Below, piece by piece: positions 32,817 through 42,058 of a stretch of 64,000 nt of DNA; position 1 is the stretch's first letter; every line of letters begins with the position of its first letter. This DNA is from an uncultured Sutterella sp. (GTDB lineage: Bacteria; Pseudomonadota; Gammaproteobacteria; Burkholderiales; Burkholderiaceae_F). The notes under the pieces were generated by a model that ran no database searches, was not told where the DNA came from, and saw only the letters and a program-made list of their open reading frames with translations. The stretch covers positions 1-64,000 of the forward strand of contig UQUR01000010.1 of the NCBI GenBank assembly GCA_900544345.1, given 5' to 3'. The translations under genes were made by a program, and so were the position numbers.

Positions 32817-35699
32817 TTAATTTTCAGGAGTTATTTCCTCCCACGCTTGACTGTCAAACATTGAGCCTTTGATTTCCCAAAGATGTTCCATCCGGTACTC
32901 GTTTGCTGTTTGTCCATCTGGAACGAAAGTCATGCGCACCTCTTTATTGACGCGAATAGGTTTGCGATCAATATCGGCAAGGATAAATTTCATCGTATCT
33001 ACAATCCCTAAATGATCATCGGAGACGGCAAGCTTTGCATTGGGATCAGCCTGAACGGATTTAATCAGCAACAGTGAGCTTGGACGTCCGATCTCACCTT
33101 TTTCCTGATAGACGTTTGAAAGTTCAGGTACGGTGCCAGAGCTATGATCAGAGACAACGACAATCGTGGAATTGTCAAAAATATTTTCTTTTCGCATCCA
33201 ATCAAACCAACGGCCAAGAGTGGCAAGCGAACAGACTTCCGCTGCCATCTGTCCCTCGGGGATACCATCAGCACGTACGCCCGGCGTTTCGTGCTTTAAG
33301 AGCCGACAGGAACCGGGCTCTGTAAACCAGGGATAGTGGCTTAATTCAGAGTCAATAAATTTGAACGTATTTTTCTCTGCCCGCGTATTAGAGATTTGAG
33401 GCAGTAATTCAAAAAGCGCCAAATCACGATAAAGGTTATAGACGAGTGCTGCAGTACTTTCACCCATCAGTCGTTCTATCCAGCGGCCGTCTTTATAAAT
33501 GAAATTTTTAAGACTCCAAGGCACGGAATTAAAAAGACTTACGGCAATGAGAAAACTATCACTGTTGCCTCGGTCAATTTTGAGGTTGTTTTGAGCTGTA
33601 TAAAGGCGGACATAGCTTTCACCGATATTACGGATTAAAAGTGGGTCGTGATCGGTGTATTTGGCTAGACGATTTCTTTCAGTCCAGTTGCGTTCATACA
33701 AAACTGAATCGTAGCCCTTGCCGAGGCGATTTAAAGTATCGGCAAATCCGCGGTTAATTTTTTCAGCTAAAGTAAGATCTTTTTCTTTATTGAGCTCCCA
33801 CGGTGTACAGGCTTCACCGCACACAATAGAAGGCAGACTCGTTAAGGTGGACGGTCCTGAAGCCAGTGCCTCTCGGTACCAGGTAAAGCCGTGGTATTGT
33901 TTTTGCAGAATCGGATTTTCTGCCATGATGCGATCTAAGTGGCGACCCGCAAAAGCATCCAGCATGACAACAACTACGTTATGGCCCTTTTGACTGAAAC
34001 CGAAAAGCCTGTCATTGTATTGAGGCAATTCAACCGATTCTTCATTTTCAGCCTCACGTGACCAAGCCGCTTCACTAGCTTTGAGCATTACGATGGAATT
34101 CACCATAGCGCCCACAATGCATAAGACAATGATCATTTTGACCCAGGCGACTTTGCCTGAACGGATAAGCCAAATAAAGACCAAGCTGAAGACCGCAACA
34201 ACTGCTATATCCACCAACACATTCACTGAGCGAAATAAAGGATCCGTATTGGTGATGATAAAAGCCTGAATCGTTCCGACATTTAATGGTAGCAAGAAGG
34301 CATAAATGGTCATCAATAAGGACACAAAGGCAAGGGTATAGCCAGCACAGGCAGCCCACCCGGTGATTTCAAAGAGCTTAGTGATGCACCACATGACAAC
34401 ACCAGCGATTGCTACACATAAAAGGAGCATTGCCAGTACTTCTTCAATGCGTGAAAAGCCTTCGGGAGCTGTTGTATAGGCTTGAATCGGCAGATAAAAA
34501 CTCAAAAGAATGACAAGCCATATAGCAGCTGGCGTCAATAACGTTGAGGGCTTACTTTTTCCGGGATAAAGTAGTTCGTTAAAACCTACTTTAAAGTGGG
34601 TGATGATCAATGAGACCATGAGAAAAGCAATGCCTGCTGACAACGAGAAATAGTGGCGATTGGCACCGCCGAAATTCCAGCGTCCCCAAACTTTAAATTC
34701 GTAGTAAATCAAGAATAAAACCAAAATGAGTGCAATGGGGTGCTTCCAAAGCTTTAGACGGATGGCTTCAAAAATGGCTAAGAGCCCGATCAAAAGAAAA
34801 GCATAGTCCGAAGCGCTGCTTAAATTAAGTTTGATTGCATCGCCTAAGAATGTAATTTGGTTGCTACTTAATAATCCGAAAGCCGCAGCTAAAATCCAGA
34901 GGTAGAAGAGATAGCCGTCTTTAATCTGACAAGATGTCCTTGGTTTGGCTTCTTTCTCAGTAAAAGCAAAGAGACGCTCAAAGACCGAAGCGATGAAGCG
35001 GCCAAAGCCTAAAAGTTTGAGACTAAAGTGATGTACGAGGTCATAGACAATATTTTTAGCCAAGGAAAAAATATTGTTAAACGTCCAATATAAGACAAGA
35101 CCAGAAGCAGCGTTATATAAGAGCACCAGAAAGAGTGCGGCCATGCCGTAGAGTTGGTACTTGTCTCGCTTAGAGAGATTTTTTGTATAAATCAGGGCAC
35201 TTGCGATATTGATGATCGTCATCAATATCGGCATGAAATTAATAGCAAAGTCTCCGATTTTGAAGATTTCATCGGGCTTTGATAAATCTGTCAGACCCAA
35301 GAAAGAAACCCCTTGCAAAGGAGCAAAGTGGCTTAAAAAATGATAGGCCGCAAAGAAAAAAGGAATTTGCAGGAAAAAGCCAATACTGGAGCGCAAAGTC
35401 AGAAGCGGAGAGTAGCCTGCCTGACGGTGCATCGTAGTAATCATGGCAAAGCGCTCCTGACCTTTATAGGAGCGTTTAATCATTGCTTCTTTGGCTTCAA
35501 AGGTTTTGCGAATAGCTCGCTCTTCTTCCTGCCAGGCTTCAGCTTTCATGTAGATGGGCAAAATCACAAAATTGACCATTAAGCTCATCACAATGATGGC
35601 CCAGCCCCATTGCTGAGTTATATCAAAGCCCCAGAGCAAGGCTTTATGCATCCAGTATTCAAGCGGGGCAATAAAAAGGGTGTATAAAAAGTCAATCAT
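32817..35699 (-). CDS. YidC/Oxa1-like domain fused to an LTA-synthase/sulfatase-type transferase
   Basis: A 960-residue chimera. Residues ~30-220 match the YidC/Oxa1 insertase core: WGWAIIVMSLMVNFVILPIY, a charged cytoplasmic loop (55-95), SSIGFFLQIPFFFAAYHFL, INFMPILMTIINI and LYNAASGLVLYWTFNNIFSL. About eight further helices fill 260-540. Residues ~573-910 form an alkaline-phosphatase-superfamily domain like LtaS and phosphoethanolamine transferases: VVVVMLDAF (metal Asp580), GPSTLTSLPSIVCG (nucleophile Thr618 or Thr620) and VVVSDHSSG (metal Asp851-His852). The topology puts this domain in the periplasm. The ATG at 35699 overlaps the previous stop (ATGA). Likely job: transfer of a phospho-headgroup onto an envelope acceptor; the YidC part may form a conduit or be structural. 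Confidence 0.85.
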   Translation of the reverse strand: MIDFLYTLFIAPLEYWMHKALLWGFDITQQWGWAIIVMSLMVNFVILPIYMKAEAWQEEERAIRKTFEAKEAMIKRSYKGQERFAMITTMHRQAGYSPLLTLRSSIGFFLQIPFFFAAYHFLSHFAPLQGVSFLGLTDLSKPDEIFKIGDFAINFMPILMTIINIASALIYTKNLSKRDKYQLYGMAALFLVLLYNAASGLVLYWTFNNIFSLAKNIVYDLVHHFSLKLLGFGRFIASVFERLFAFTEKEAKPRTSCQIKDGYLFYLWILAAAFGLLSSNQITFLGDAIKLNLSSASDYAFLLIGLLAIFEAIRLKLWKHPIALILVLFLIYYEFKVWGRWNFGGANRHYFSLSAGIAFLMVSLIITHFKVGFNELLYPGKSKPSTLLTPAAIWLVILLSFYLPIQAYTTAPEGFSRIEEVLAMLLLCVAIAGVVMWCITKLFEITGWAACAGYTLAFVSLLMTIYAFLLPLNVGTIQAFIITNTDPLFRSVNVLVDIAVVAVFSLVFIWLIRSGKVAWVKMIIVLCIVGAMVNSIVMLKASEAAWSREAENEESVELPQYNDRLFGFSQKGHNVVVVMLDAFAGRHLDRIMAENPILQKQYHGFTWYREALASGPSTLTSLPSIVCGEACTPWELNKEKDLTLAEKINRGFADTLNRLGKGYDSVLYERNWTERNRLAKYTDHDPLLIRNIGESYVRLYTAQNNLKIDRGNSDSFLIAVSLFNSVPWSLKNFIYKDGRWIERLMGESTAALVYNLYRDLALFELLPQISNTRAEKNTFKFIDSELSHYPWFTEPGSCRLLKHETPGVRADGIPEGQMAAEVCSLATLGRWFDWMRKENIFDNSTIVVVSDHSSGTVPELSNVYQEKGEIGRPSSLLLIKSVQADPNAKLAVSDDHLGIVDTMKFILADIDRKPIRVNKEVRMTFVPDGQTANEYRMEHLWEIKGSMFDSQAWEEITPEN

Positions 35700-37000
35700 T
35701 TTGTTGTCTTCTCCGCTTGAAGGCTTTGAGCTAATTTCATCAGAGCTTCTGCAATGGGCTCGCCCGCACAACCGAAATTAACGACGTTTTTGTTGCGCAG
35801 GGTTTCAATTCGACCGGCCAAATCTTCGTGTCGAGATAAAAGGTCTCTGACCGTAGCAGGAATGGATTGTTCCTGACCAGGATAAATTCTGCGTCCGAGG
35901 CTGTCTAAGGACTGCATTTCCCAAGCTTCATGGGGAATTTCCCAAGCCTCAAAGCCGTCTTTCATCGGACCGCTTCCTACAGAAATTACGGGTCTTAAGA
36001 AAATAAAGGCAAAGTCAAAAATAACGCCCGAGACATCAGAAATCATCAATTGTGCCCGACTTAGACTCTTAAAGCCGTCAGGATTGCGGTCCCATTCAAT
36101 ATTCGTATAACCCTTGAGCTCTTCGGTAAGCTTATCCATGAGCGCTTTATCCGAAATGAAGCTTTGTGGATGAGGGCGCAAAATGACATGGTAACCAGCT
36201 TCGGCTAAAAGCTTAGGAATCATCGATCCTGTACGAGTGAGCAGTCCGTTTTTACCCCATGTAGGCGCAATTAAAATTGTGTTCTCATCGGGCTTCATGT
36301 CAGGTGTTTTTCTGGCAACCATTCCGTCAAAGTAAGGACATCCGAGAAGTGGTAAGTCCTTGGGTGCGGTGTGACGCTGGGCTTCCAGAGAGCGCAAACT
36401 TTTCACTTGAGCGGGCCCCGCACAGTAAACCGCATCATAGTAGTCAAAGCTATAGAACTTATAAGTGTGGATATCGCCCGCAGCGTGCACGATGTGCACA
36501 TACTTTTTAACGCCAGCTGAGCGGCGGATTTGAAGCACATCGATGCCGGGAGTAGTAAGCACAAACACATCGGCTTCTAAAAAGCCAAGCGCTGTATAAG
36601 CGGTCTGACCCTTACCGATAAATTTAGCGTGCACCCACTTTTCAAGACCGCTATTAAAGACTGGATCATTTTCATCGCTGGTGAGGTACGTAACGCGTGT
36701 TTGTCTTTTTGCCAGTGCTTGCAATACCGGTTTAAATGTAGACCAGTAGGCGGCTGACTCTGCATAAAAAACAATGGAATTATTCTTTAAATCGTCTTCT
36801 TTGCCCTTAATTTTGAAAAAGATTGAGCGCATCATGCCGGGAAGCTTTCTAATCAGAAAGTAGCCGCTGGATGTGAGACCGATTAACACAGAAAGAAGCA
36901 TGCTGCCGGTACCCGGATCCAGGTAGGCCCAGGCGTTAATCGGACAGTAAAGCGCCAATGCAATGGCAAAAAATTTAAAAAAACGGTCGAGTATTTTCAT
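35696..37000 (-). CDS. CDP-glycerol glycerophosphotransferase family protein (TagB/TagF-like)
   Basis: A 434-residue protein. The N-terminus has a hydrophobic signal or anchor, then AYLDPGTGSMLLSVLIGLTS, a second helix. From about residue 75 it follows the glyphos_transf fold: HIVHAAGDIHTYKFYSFDYYDAVYCAGP, ILIAPTWGKNGLL, VILRPHPQS and LMISDVSGVIFDFAFIFLRPVI, which correspond to TagF's PTWR, HP and TDYSS-FD signatures. In Gram-positives these enzymes add or polymerize glycerol phosphate or ribitol phosphate from CDP-linked donors. Here the donor could come from the cytidylyltransferase five genes upstream. It sits between the ABC permease gene (3-base gap) and the chimera gene (4-base overlap). 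Confidence 0.83.
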   Translation of the reverse strand: MKILDRFFKFFAIALALYCPINAWAYLDPGTGSMLLSVLIGLTSSGYFLIRKLPGMMRSIFFKIKGKEDDLKNNSIVFYAESAAYWSTFKPVLQALAKRQTRVTYLTSDENDPVFNSGLEKWVHAKFIGKGQTAYTALGFLEADVFVLTTPGIDVLQIRRSAGVKKYVHIVHAAGDIHTYKFYSFDYYDAVYCAGPAQVKSLRSLEAQRHTAPKDLPLLGCPYFDGMVARKTPDMKPDENTILIAPTWGKNGLLTRTGSMIPKLLAEAGYHVILRPHPQSFISDKALMDKLTEELKGYTNIEWDRNPDGFKSLSRAQLMISDVSGVIFDFAFIFLRPVISVGSGPMKDGFEAWEIPHEAWEMQSLDSLGRRIYPGQEQSIPATVRDLLSRHEDLAGRIETLRNKNVVNFGCAGEPIAEALMKLAQSLQAEKTTK

Positions 37001-37003
37001 AAA

Positions 37004-38569
37004 TTATGGAATTAATCTGATCATAATAAAGCGCACAGCCAGAGCAGAGCAAAAAATGAGAGTCGACATGGCTGCCCCTTCGGAAAGAAAGCCACTGTCA
37101 ATCATCTGAATGGCGGCTACGGCTGCCGGGATCGTTTGCGGAGTATATAAAAAGACAACTGCTGATATGGTTGTCAAAGCCGAGGCAAAGAGATAACAAA
37201 ATACTTCTCTTAGGCCAGTCCTTGATAGCGGAAGAACAACTCGGTAAAGCGTTTTCCAACGTGAAACCCCTAAACTTAATCCCACGGTTTCATAGCGTGA
37301 GTCAATACCCTCCAAGGTATTGACCGCGGTCAGGTGACTTACTGTGAAAAGGTGAATAACGGTATTGAAAATTAAAAGCATCATGGCACCCGCCGTGCCT
37401 TCAAAAACGCTTAGCCCAGCAAAACTTAGAGCGAAAGCTAAGCCTAACACCGTTCCAGGAATACAGAGAGGAAAACGAGTAAGTACTTCATAACACTTCG
37501 AAAAGAGTGGCGCAATACATAACAATCTTTTTTCAATGAGTGCACCAGCAAAGGCCATTACAGTACCGAAAATAGCCACGCAGGTTGCCAAAATAAAGCT
37601 GTTGCCCCATGGACTTAAGCCATAAGTGGAATTTTTAAATTCATAATTGGCCAAGGTAAGCTCAGGCACATAGGGCCAGAAAGTCACAAATGAGCCGTAA
37701 ATCACGATGGCAATCGTCATGACTTCAAACAGAACAAAACTCCAGGAAAGAATCATTGAGAGAGTGAGCCAGGGTGTTTTGTATCCTACAAGCGTTTTAG
37801 TGGGGGTAAGAGCAGACTTTTTCTTAGAAAAACGTGCTGTGAAATAAAAAGCTGTAGCAGCCGGGGCTAAGAGCCAAAGACTTAAAAAGACAGCTGCTGG
37901 CGTATTTTGTGTCCCAATAGCTTGATTGTAAATTTCCGTGGCAAGCATTGGGAAGGGGCCGCCTAAGAGCTTGGGAACACCGAAATCGGTAATGGTCAGT
38001 ACGAAGGCAATCAAGAAAGCGTTAATCAGAGCGCCTCTAGAGTGAGGGAGTAATAAAGTAAAAAATTGTTTTACTGTCCCTACTGACAAGGAACGTGCTG
38101 CATCAAAAAGTTTGGCATCAAAGCGCTCCAGCGCCAACAAGCATTGCATTGTAGAGTGAGGTAGCGTAAAGACAAAAGCTCCCAAGAAAATACCCACTGC
38201 GCCGTAAAGGGACGTTTGAAAAATAATGCCATTGTGACCGAACAAATAAATAAGGCCGATTGCAGGCATGACTGAGGGTGCAAAAAGCGCACAAGGAAAA
38301 AGTGCTTTCATCAAGTAGGCCTGAGGCCCCTTTAAGGAGACAAGACTATAAGCAATAACAAAACCCGCAATAGAGCTTAAAAGTCCAACGCTGACACCCA
38401 TCAGCATAGTGTTGATGAAGCTTCGCGTGTTATAGCCAGTGAAGAAATCCGCAAGTGTGGGCGCTTCAAAAAGGGTGAGAGCAAGCTGGGCCATCGGCCA
38501 GAAAAGGCCAACAGCTAAAAGGAAAAATAACAGCAGGAAAAGCCCTTGCGCGATACGGTCAAGCCTCAT
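37004..38569 (-). CDS. ABC transporter permease, fused two-domain, 2-aminoethylphosphonate type
   Basis: A 521-residue membrane protein that carries two FbpB/PhnU-like permease domains in one chain. EAA loops are at ARSLSVGTVKQFFTLLLPHSRGALINAFLIAF in the first half and GLSLGVSRWKTLYRVVLPLSRTGLREVFCYLF in the second. It has about twelve helices. Such fused permeases are typical of iron(III) and of putative 2-aminoethylphosphonate importers. The neighbouring binding protein favours the latter. The ATG at 38569 overlaps the ATPase stop (ATGA), so it is preferred over a start at 38590. Confidence 0.85.
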   Translation of the reverse strand: MRLDRIAQGLFLLLFFLLAVGLFWPMAQLALTLFEAPTLADFFTGYNTRSFINTMLMGVSVGLLSSIAGFVIAYSLVSLKGPQAYLMKALFPCALFAPSVMPAIGLIYLFGHNGIIFQTSLYGAVGIFLGAFVFTLPHSTMQCLLALERFDAKLFDAARSLSVGTVKQFFTLLLPHSRGALINAFLIAFVLTITDFGVPKLLGGPFPMLATEIYNQAIGTQNTPAAVFLSLWLLAPAATAFYFTARFSKKKSALTPTKTLVGYKTPWLTLSMILSWSFVLFEVMTIAIVIYGSFVTFWPYVPELTLANYEFKNSTYGLSPWGNSFILATCVAIFGTVMAFAGALIEKRLLCIAPLFSKCYEVLTRFPLCIPGTVLGLAFALSFAGLSVFEGTAGAMMLLIFNTVIHLFTVSHLTAVNTLEGIDSRYETVGLSLGVSRWKTLYRVVLPLSRTGLREVFCYLFASALTTISAVVFLYTPQTIPAAVAAIQMIDSGFLSEGAAMSTLIFCSALAVRFIMIRLIP

Positions 38570-39582
38570 GCTGACTCTCCCCAAGAGCATGAACGAGCCG
38601 AAGGGATGCGCACAGCGTAGAGTTTGCCTACTGTGAGGTTGTCGGCCACTGGATTTGTGCGCGGTATCTGAGCCGTGACTTCAGTTTCAAAGTCATTTAA
38701 AAGGAAGCGGGCAATGATAAAGTCACCGGTAAATTCCTGACTTAAAAGTTCAGCCGTAAAGGTTTCTTCTTGACTGAGTGCTTTTTCGGTAGCCTGCATC
38801 ACTTCAATATCGGCGTAGCGTACCCCGGTGAGCTGTCCGCCGTTAATCTTTTCAGACTGAAAAAGATTCATGCCTCCGACAAAGGTCGCAACAAAAGGTG
38901 TTGCTGGCTGATCATAGAGGCGGCTCGGAGTGTCAGCCTGCTCAATTTTTCCGTGATTTAAGATGACGATAAAGTCAGATAGTGCCAAGGCTTCATTTCT
39001 ATCATGCGTCACCATGACGGTGGTAATTCCAGCTTTTTGCTGAATATCGCGCAATTCACGACCGAGATTGGCCCGATTCGTAGGATCAAGGGCCGAGAGC
39101 GGTTCATCCAAAAGTAAAAATTTTGGTTCAATCGCAAGCGCTCTGGCAATGGCCACGCGCTGCTGCTGGCCGCCTGAGAGTTCCTGAGGAAAACGCTTTT
39201 CAAGACCTTCCAGGTGGGTGAGAGCGACTAAACGATCAAGTTTTTCTTTTTTCTCTTTTGCGGAAACTTTTCTTGAAAGACCGTAGAGAATATTGTTTTC
39301 AACCGTCAGATTCGGAAAAAGGGCATAGTGCTGAAAGACAATTCCAATGCGTCTTTTTTCAATGGCAAGCTCCGTGATATCTTCACCTCGAAAAGAAATT
39401 TTCCCGTCAGTAGCAGATTCAAGGCCAGCCAAAATCATCAAAAGTGTGGTTTTCCCGCTTCCTGAAGGACCTAGGATACAGGTAAAGGCTCCTTCAGGGA
39501 TATTCACACTGATGTCATTGAGCACTTTAGTTTCGCCAAAGCTTTTAGAAAGGTGCTCAATTTTAAGAAACGGATCTTTCAT
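38566..39582 (-). CDS. ABC transporter ATP-binding protein, 2-aminoethylphosphonate/iron type
   Basis: A 338-residue ATPase: Walker A GPSGSGKTT near residue 38, Q-loop IVFQHYALFPN, signature LSGGQQQRVAIARAL and Walker B FLLLDEPLSALDP. A C-terminal TOBE-like domain (from about residue 240) may regulate transport, as in PotA/FbpC/PhnT relatives. It couples ATP hydrolysis to uptake through the permease just downstream, whose start it overlaps. GGGGGTG precedes the ATG; 11 bases separate it from the binding-protein gene. Confidence 0.9.
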   Translation of the reverse strand: MKDPFLKIEHLSKSFGETKVLNDISVNIPEGAFTCILGPSGSGKTTLLMILAGLESATDGKISFRGEDITELAIEKRRIGIVFQHYALFPNLTVENNILYGLSRKVSAKEKKEKLDRLVALTHLEGLEKRFPQELSGGQQQRVAIARALAIEPKFLLLDEPLSALDPTNRANLGRELRDIQQKAGITTVMVTHDRNEALALSDFIVILNHGKIEQADTPSRLYDQPATPFVATFVGGMNLFQSEKINGGQLTGVRYADIEVMQATEKALSQEETFTAELLSQEFTGDFIIARFLLNDFETEVTAQIPRTNPVADNLTVGKLYAVRIPSARSCSWGESA

Positions 39583-39593
39583 GGCACCCCCTT

Positions 39594-40589
39594 TTATTTG
39601 TTTGCAATGGACTGCCAGCGAGAAAGCATCTGTGCTTTATCTGTACCGGCTTTTTCAAAGTCAATCGGCAAAAAGTGTGAAGATAAGTCACGTCCTTTTT
39701 CGGTACTGAATCGATCGATTGCGGCAATGCCGCTAAATGAAGCGGCAATCTTTGCAACGCTTTCTGAGGCACAGAAGTCAAGAAACTTCTCAGCGGATTG
39801 CCGGTGACGCGATCCTTTAGGTATGGCCGAGCCTTCAGCGTCCCAGGCAATCCCTTCTTGCGGTTCAACTGTTTTAACAGGAATTGAAAAACGCATAAAG
39901 GGTCTCACAAAGGCTTCAGAAGTCAGTGCGATGGGAATTTCCCCTTGAGCGATCATAGAAGCAGGACGTGCGCCGGAGGCCGTGTAAAAGAGAATATTGT
40001 CGTGAAGTTTTTTTACGTACTCCCAGCCTTTTTCTTCTCCGAACCCTTGAATCCAGCCCAAAAGAAACATAAAACCGGTGCTGGAAGCTACGGGACTTGG
40101 CATGACAATTTTGCCTCTATAGCGGGGATCCGTCAGGTCTTCCCAGCTCTGGGGAATGGGTAGTTTTGCTTTTTCTAAAAGTTCGGTATTGACGCAAATA
40201 GATCCTCCCCAAGCATTAATTCCGAACCAGGAAAAGTCTTTGGCTCTCATGAGAGGATTAATTTCTTCTGCATTTTTGGGTTTGTATGAAGTCAGGACTC
40301 CCTCAAGTCTTAGTCTTTCAAGAGCAATCGCTGAAAGACCTAAAATCACATCGGCTTTGGGGTGATCTTTTTCTGCTAAAAGTCGGGCTGTGATGGGGCC
40401 GGCGGAATCCCGAATATAGGTAATCTCGATATCGGGGTGCTGAGTTTCAAAACTATTTTTATAGGTAGATAAAAATTCAGGTTCAACTGCCGTATAGACA
40501 AGAAGAGGCTCTTTGGCGCAAGCAAAGTTTGCAAGTACCATAAAAAAAGCACTGAGCAGTCCGATGAGCCCCTTTTTTAAATGCATCAT
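39594..40589 (-). CDS. ABC transporter substrate-binding protein, 2-aminoethylphosphonate-like
   Basis: A 331-residue periplasmic binding protein with a signal peptide ending ...ANFACA. LLVYTAVEPEFLSTYKNSF, DIEITYIRDSAGPITARLL, PRYRGKIVMPSPVASSTGFMFLL and the late GIAWDAEGSAIPKGS closely resemble my recollection of proteins annotated as putative 2-aminoethylphosphonate receptors, more than the Fe3+ or hexose-phosphate receptors of the same superfamily. The true ligand (aminoethylphosphonate, phosphoethanolamine, glycerol phosphate or another phospho-compound) is not proven. The ATG overlaps the cytidylyltransferase stop by four bases; a second ATG follows directly. Confidence 0.85.
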   Translation of the reverse strand: MMHLKKGLIGLLSAFFMVLANFACAKEPLLVYTAVEPEFLSTYKNSFETQHPDIEITYIRDSAGPITARLLAEKDHPKADVILGLSAIALERLRLEGVLTSYKPKNAEEINPLMRAKDFSWFGINAWGGSICVNTELLEKAKLPIPQSWEDLTDPRYRGKIVMPSPVASSTGFMFLLGWIQGFGEEKGWEYVKKLHDNILFYTASGARPASMIAQGEIPIALTSEAFVRPFMRFSIPVKTVEPQEGIAWDAEGSAIPKGSRHRQSAEKFLDFCASESVAKIAASFSGIAAIDRFSTEKGRDLSSHFLPIDFEKAGTDKAQMLSRWQSIANK

Positions 40590-41071
40590 TCCAGACGGAA
40601 TTCTTTTTTGATGGATTCAATAAGAAAACGAGCAACCTTGTCGGATGCTTTAGAGGGCTTAGCATCAGTATTCATTTCAATTAAGCTGTCAAGCACTCGC
40701 TCTCGCAAAATAGAAGAACTAATGCCTTCCGTGCGGGGATAAATCACCAATTTATCTTTAGGAATGTGGTTGGAGTTATCGGCACCGTGTACGAGATAAT
40801 CGCACTTTTGCTCAAGCATATATTCGTAAGAAATAAGCCAAGGGCTGGGGACAACCTCCTTGACGTAGCAGATCGATTCGAGTATTTCTTTTCGCTCATC
40901 AAAAGTCAGTTCAGGCGTGTAACCCTTGGTACGCTTGATTTCATCATCTGTTGTCAGAGCAACAACCACATCACCGATTTCTGCGGCTTTTTTCAAAAGA
41001 CGGATATGACCGTGGTGAATGAGTGTGGCAGACATATCCACCATGACACGAGGACGCTTATCTTCTGACAT
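40586..41071 (-). CDS. Cytidylyltransferase (TagD / phosphoethanolamine-type)
   Basis: A 161-residue nucleotidyltransferase that joins CTP to a phospho-alcohol. It has the HxGH motif HHGH (19-22) in MSATLIHHGHIRLLKKA, the TxDDEIKRTKG segment near residue 41, the YxLHG-like DYLVHGADNS and RTEGISSSILRER (113-125), which corresponds to RTxGISTT of TagD and of phosphoethanolamine cytidylyltransferases. Candidate products are CDP-glycerol, CDP-ethanolamine or CMP-aminoethylphosphonate. A ~35-residue tail extends beyond the TagD core. The start at 41071 has GGAG five bases ahead; a longer frame to 41128 has none. It is the first gene of the operon. Confidence 0.85.
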   Translation of the reverse strand: MSEDKRPRVMVDMSATLIHHGHIRLLKKAAEIGDVVVALTTDDEIKRTKGYTPELTFDERKEILESICYVKEVVPSPWLISYEYMLEQKCDYLVHGADNSNHIPKDKLVIYPRTEGISSSILRERVLDSLIEMNTDAKPSKASDKVARFLIESIKKEFRLE

Positions 41072-41149
41072 AAAAACTCCGAAAACTTCACCCCAATAGC
41101 AGCTTTGGGCTAAGGGCAAAGAGAACAATTCTCAGAAATATAGCCTCTC

Positions 41150-41179
41150 ATTGTAATATTGGCGTCAAATTCGCGTCAA
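41150..41179 (-). promoter_or_regulatory. Sigma70 promoter of the phospho-headgroup operon
   Basis: On the minus strand TTGACG (41179-41174) and TACAAT (41155-41150) are separated by 18 bases; each box matches the consensus at five of six positions. Transcription would start near 41143, about 70 bases before the cytidylyltransferase ATG. A second TTGACG lies inside the spacer. Confidence 0.65.
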
Positions 41180-41237
41180 AAATGTATCAAAGAGTCATCC
41201 AACAGTGAAAAAACTGTCAAACAAGATCTTTTTGTCT

Positions 41238-42041
41238 TTAGAAAAATTGAACGGGGGAGGCTAAGTTTTTTAATAAAGCCACAACACTCCATGCAGTAGA
41301 GGTACTAGACCTGGGATTGGCAGGATCAGGGTGGCCTGCAACCGTTAATTCAGTGCGCATGAGTTTATTTTTTAGGACGATATGGTGAATATTTTCTGTA
41401 GTGTTCGGATCGCTTGTGATTTGAACAGTAGCCTTTTTTAAGGAATCAGCTGCAAGGGCAGCTGCGACAGCAACGTTCACATTTTTTGGGAAACCGTCAA
41501 TAGCTTCCTGAACTGATCCAGTAAAGACAATCTGCTCACGATCTGCGGGTAATGTTTTACCTTTAAGATAGGGGGCACCTTCGAGACTTTTCGGAGCTTT
41601 TCTATTACCGATTTCAATTTGTACATCACCCATTAATGCAAATGTTTGCATTAAATCAAGCGCCCCGATGGCGCCGTTCGGAAGATAAACCTTTCGGTGA
41701 TTTTTTTGAGCATATTCCGTTAGATTATGACGAAACTCATCATCAGCCAAGGCACCGATGGAGACGATGATTAGATCTGAGCCATGCTCTAAAACTGGCA
41801 AAGCATATTCTTTGACAGCGTCGCGTCCTGCAAACTCAACAACGATATCCGGAAAGCCAGATAAAAGTTCATCAATACTGGTGCAGGCATCAGCATCCAA
41901 AGTTTGCGCTAAGGCTTTAGCGTGCTCTGGGTTTCGCGCCATGACTGCAACAATGCGATAATCGTCTGCTAAAAGTCTCTGGGTTTGAGTGCAAAAAATT
42001 TTTGCAAGCGCACCGGCACCGATCACAGCAATAGTTTTCAT
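41238..42041 (-). CDS. nadX: L-aspartate dehydrogenase (NadX family)
   Basis: A 267-residue NAD(P)-dependent dehydrogenase that oxidizes aspartate to iminoaspartate, which can feed NAD synthesis in place of NadB. The Rossmann start is IAVIGAGALAKIF. DIVVEFAGRDAVKEYALPVLEHGSDLIIVSIGALAD and KVYLPNGAIGALDLM are family signatures, and the last part (VNVAVAAALA..., TTENIHHIVL...) carries the catalytic domain. GGAGAAA precedes the ATG. It follows the kinase-like gene by 17 bases and ends before the promoter of the next operon. Confidence 0.9.
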   Translation of the reverse strand: MKTIAVIGAGALAKIFCTQTQRLLADDYRIVAVMARNPEHAKALAQTLDADACTSIDELLSGFPDIVVEFAGRDAVKEYALPVLEHGSDLIIVSIGALADDEFRHNLTEYAQKNHRKVYLPNGAIGALDLMQTFALMGDVQIEIGNRKAPKSLEGAPYLKGKTLPADREQIVFTGSVQEAIDGFPKNVNVAVAAALAADSLKKATVQITSDPNTTENIHHIVLKNKLMRTELTVAGHPDPANPRSSTSTAWSVVALLKNLASPVQFF

Positions 42042-42058
42042 ATTAAGATTTCTCCAAT

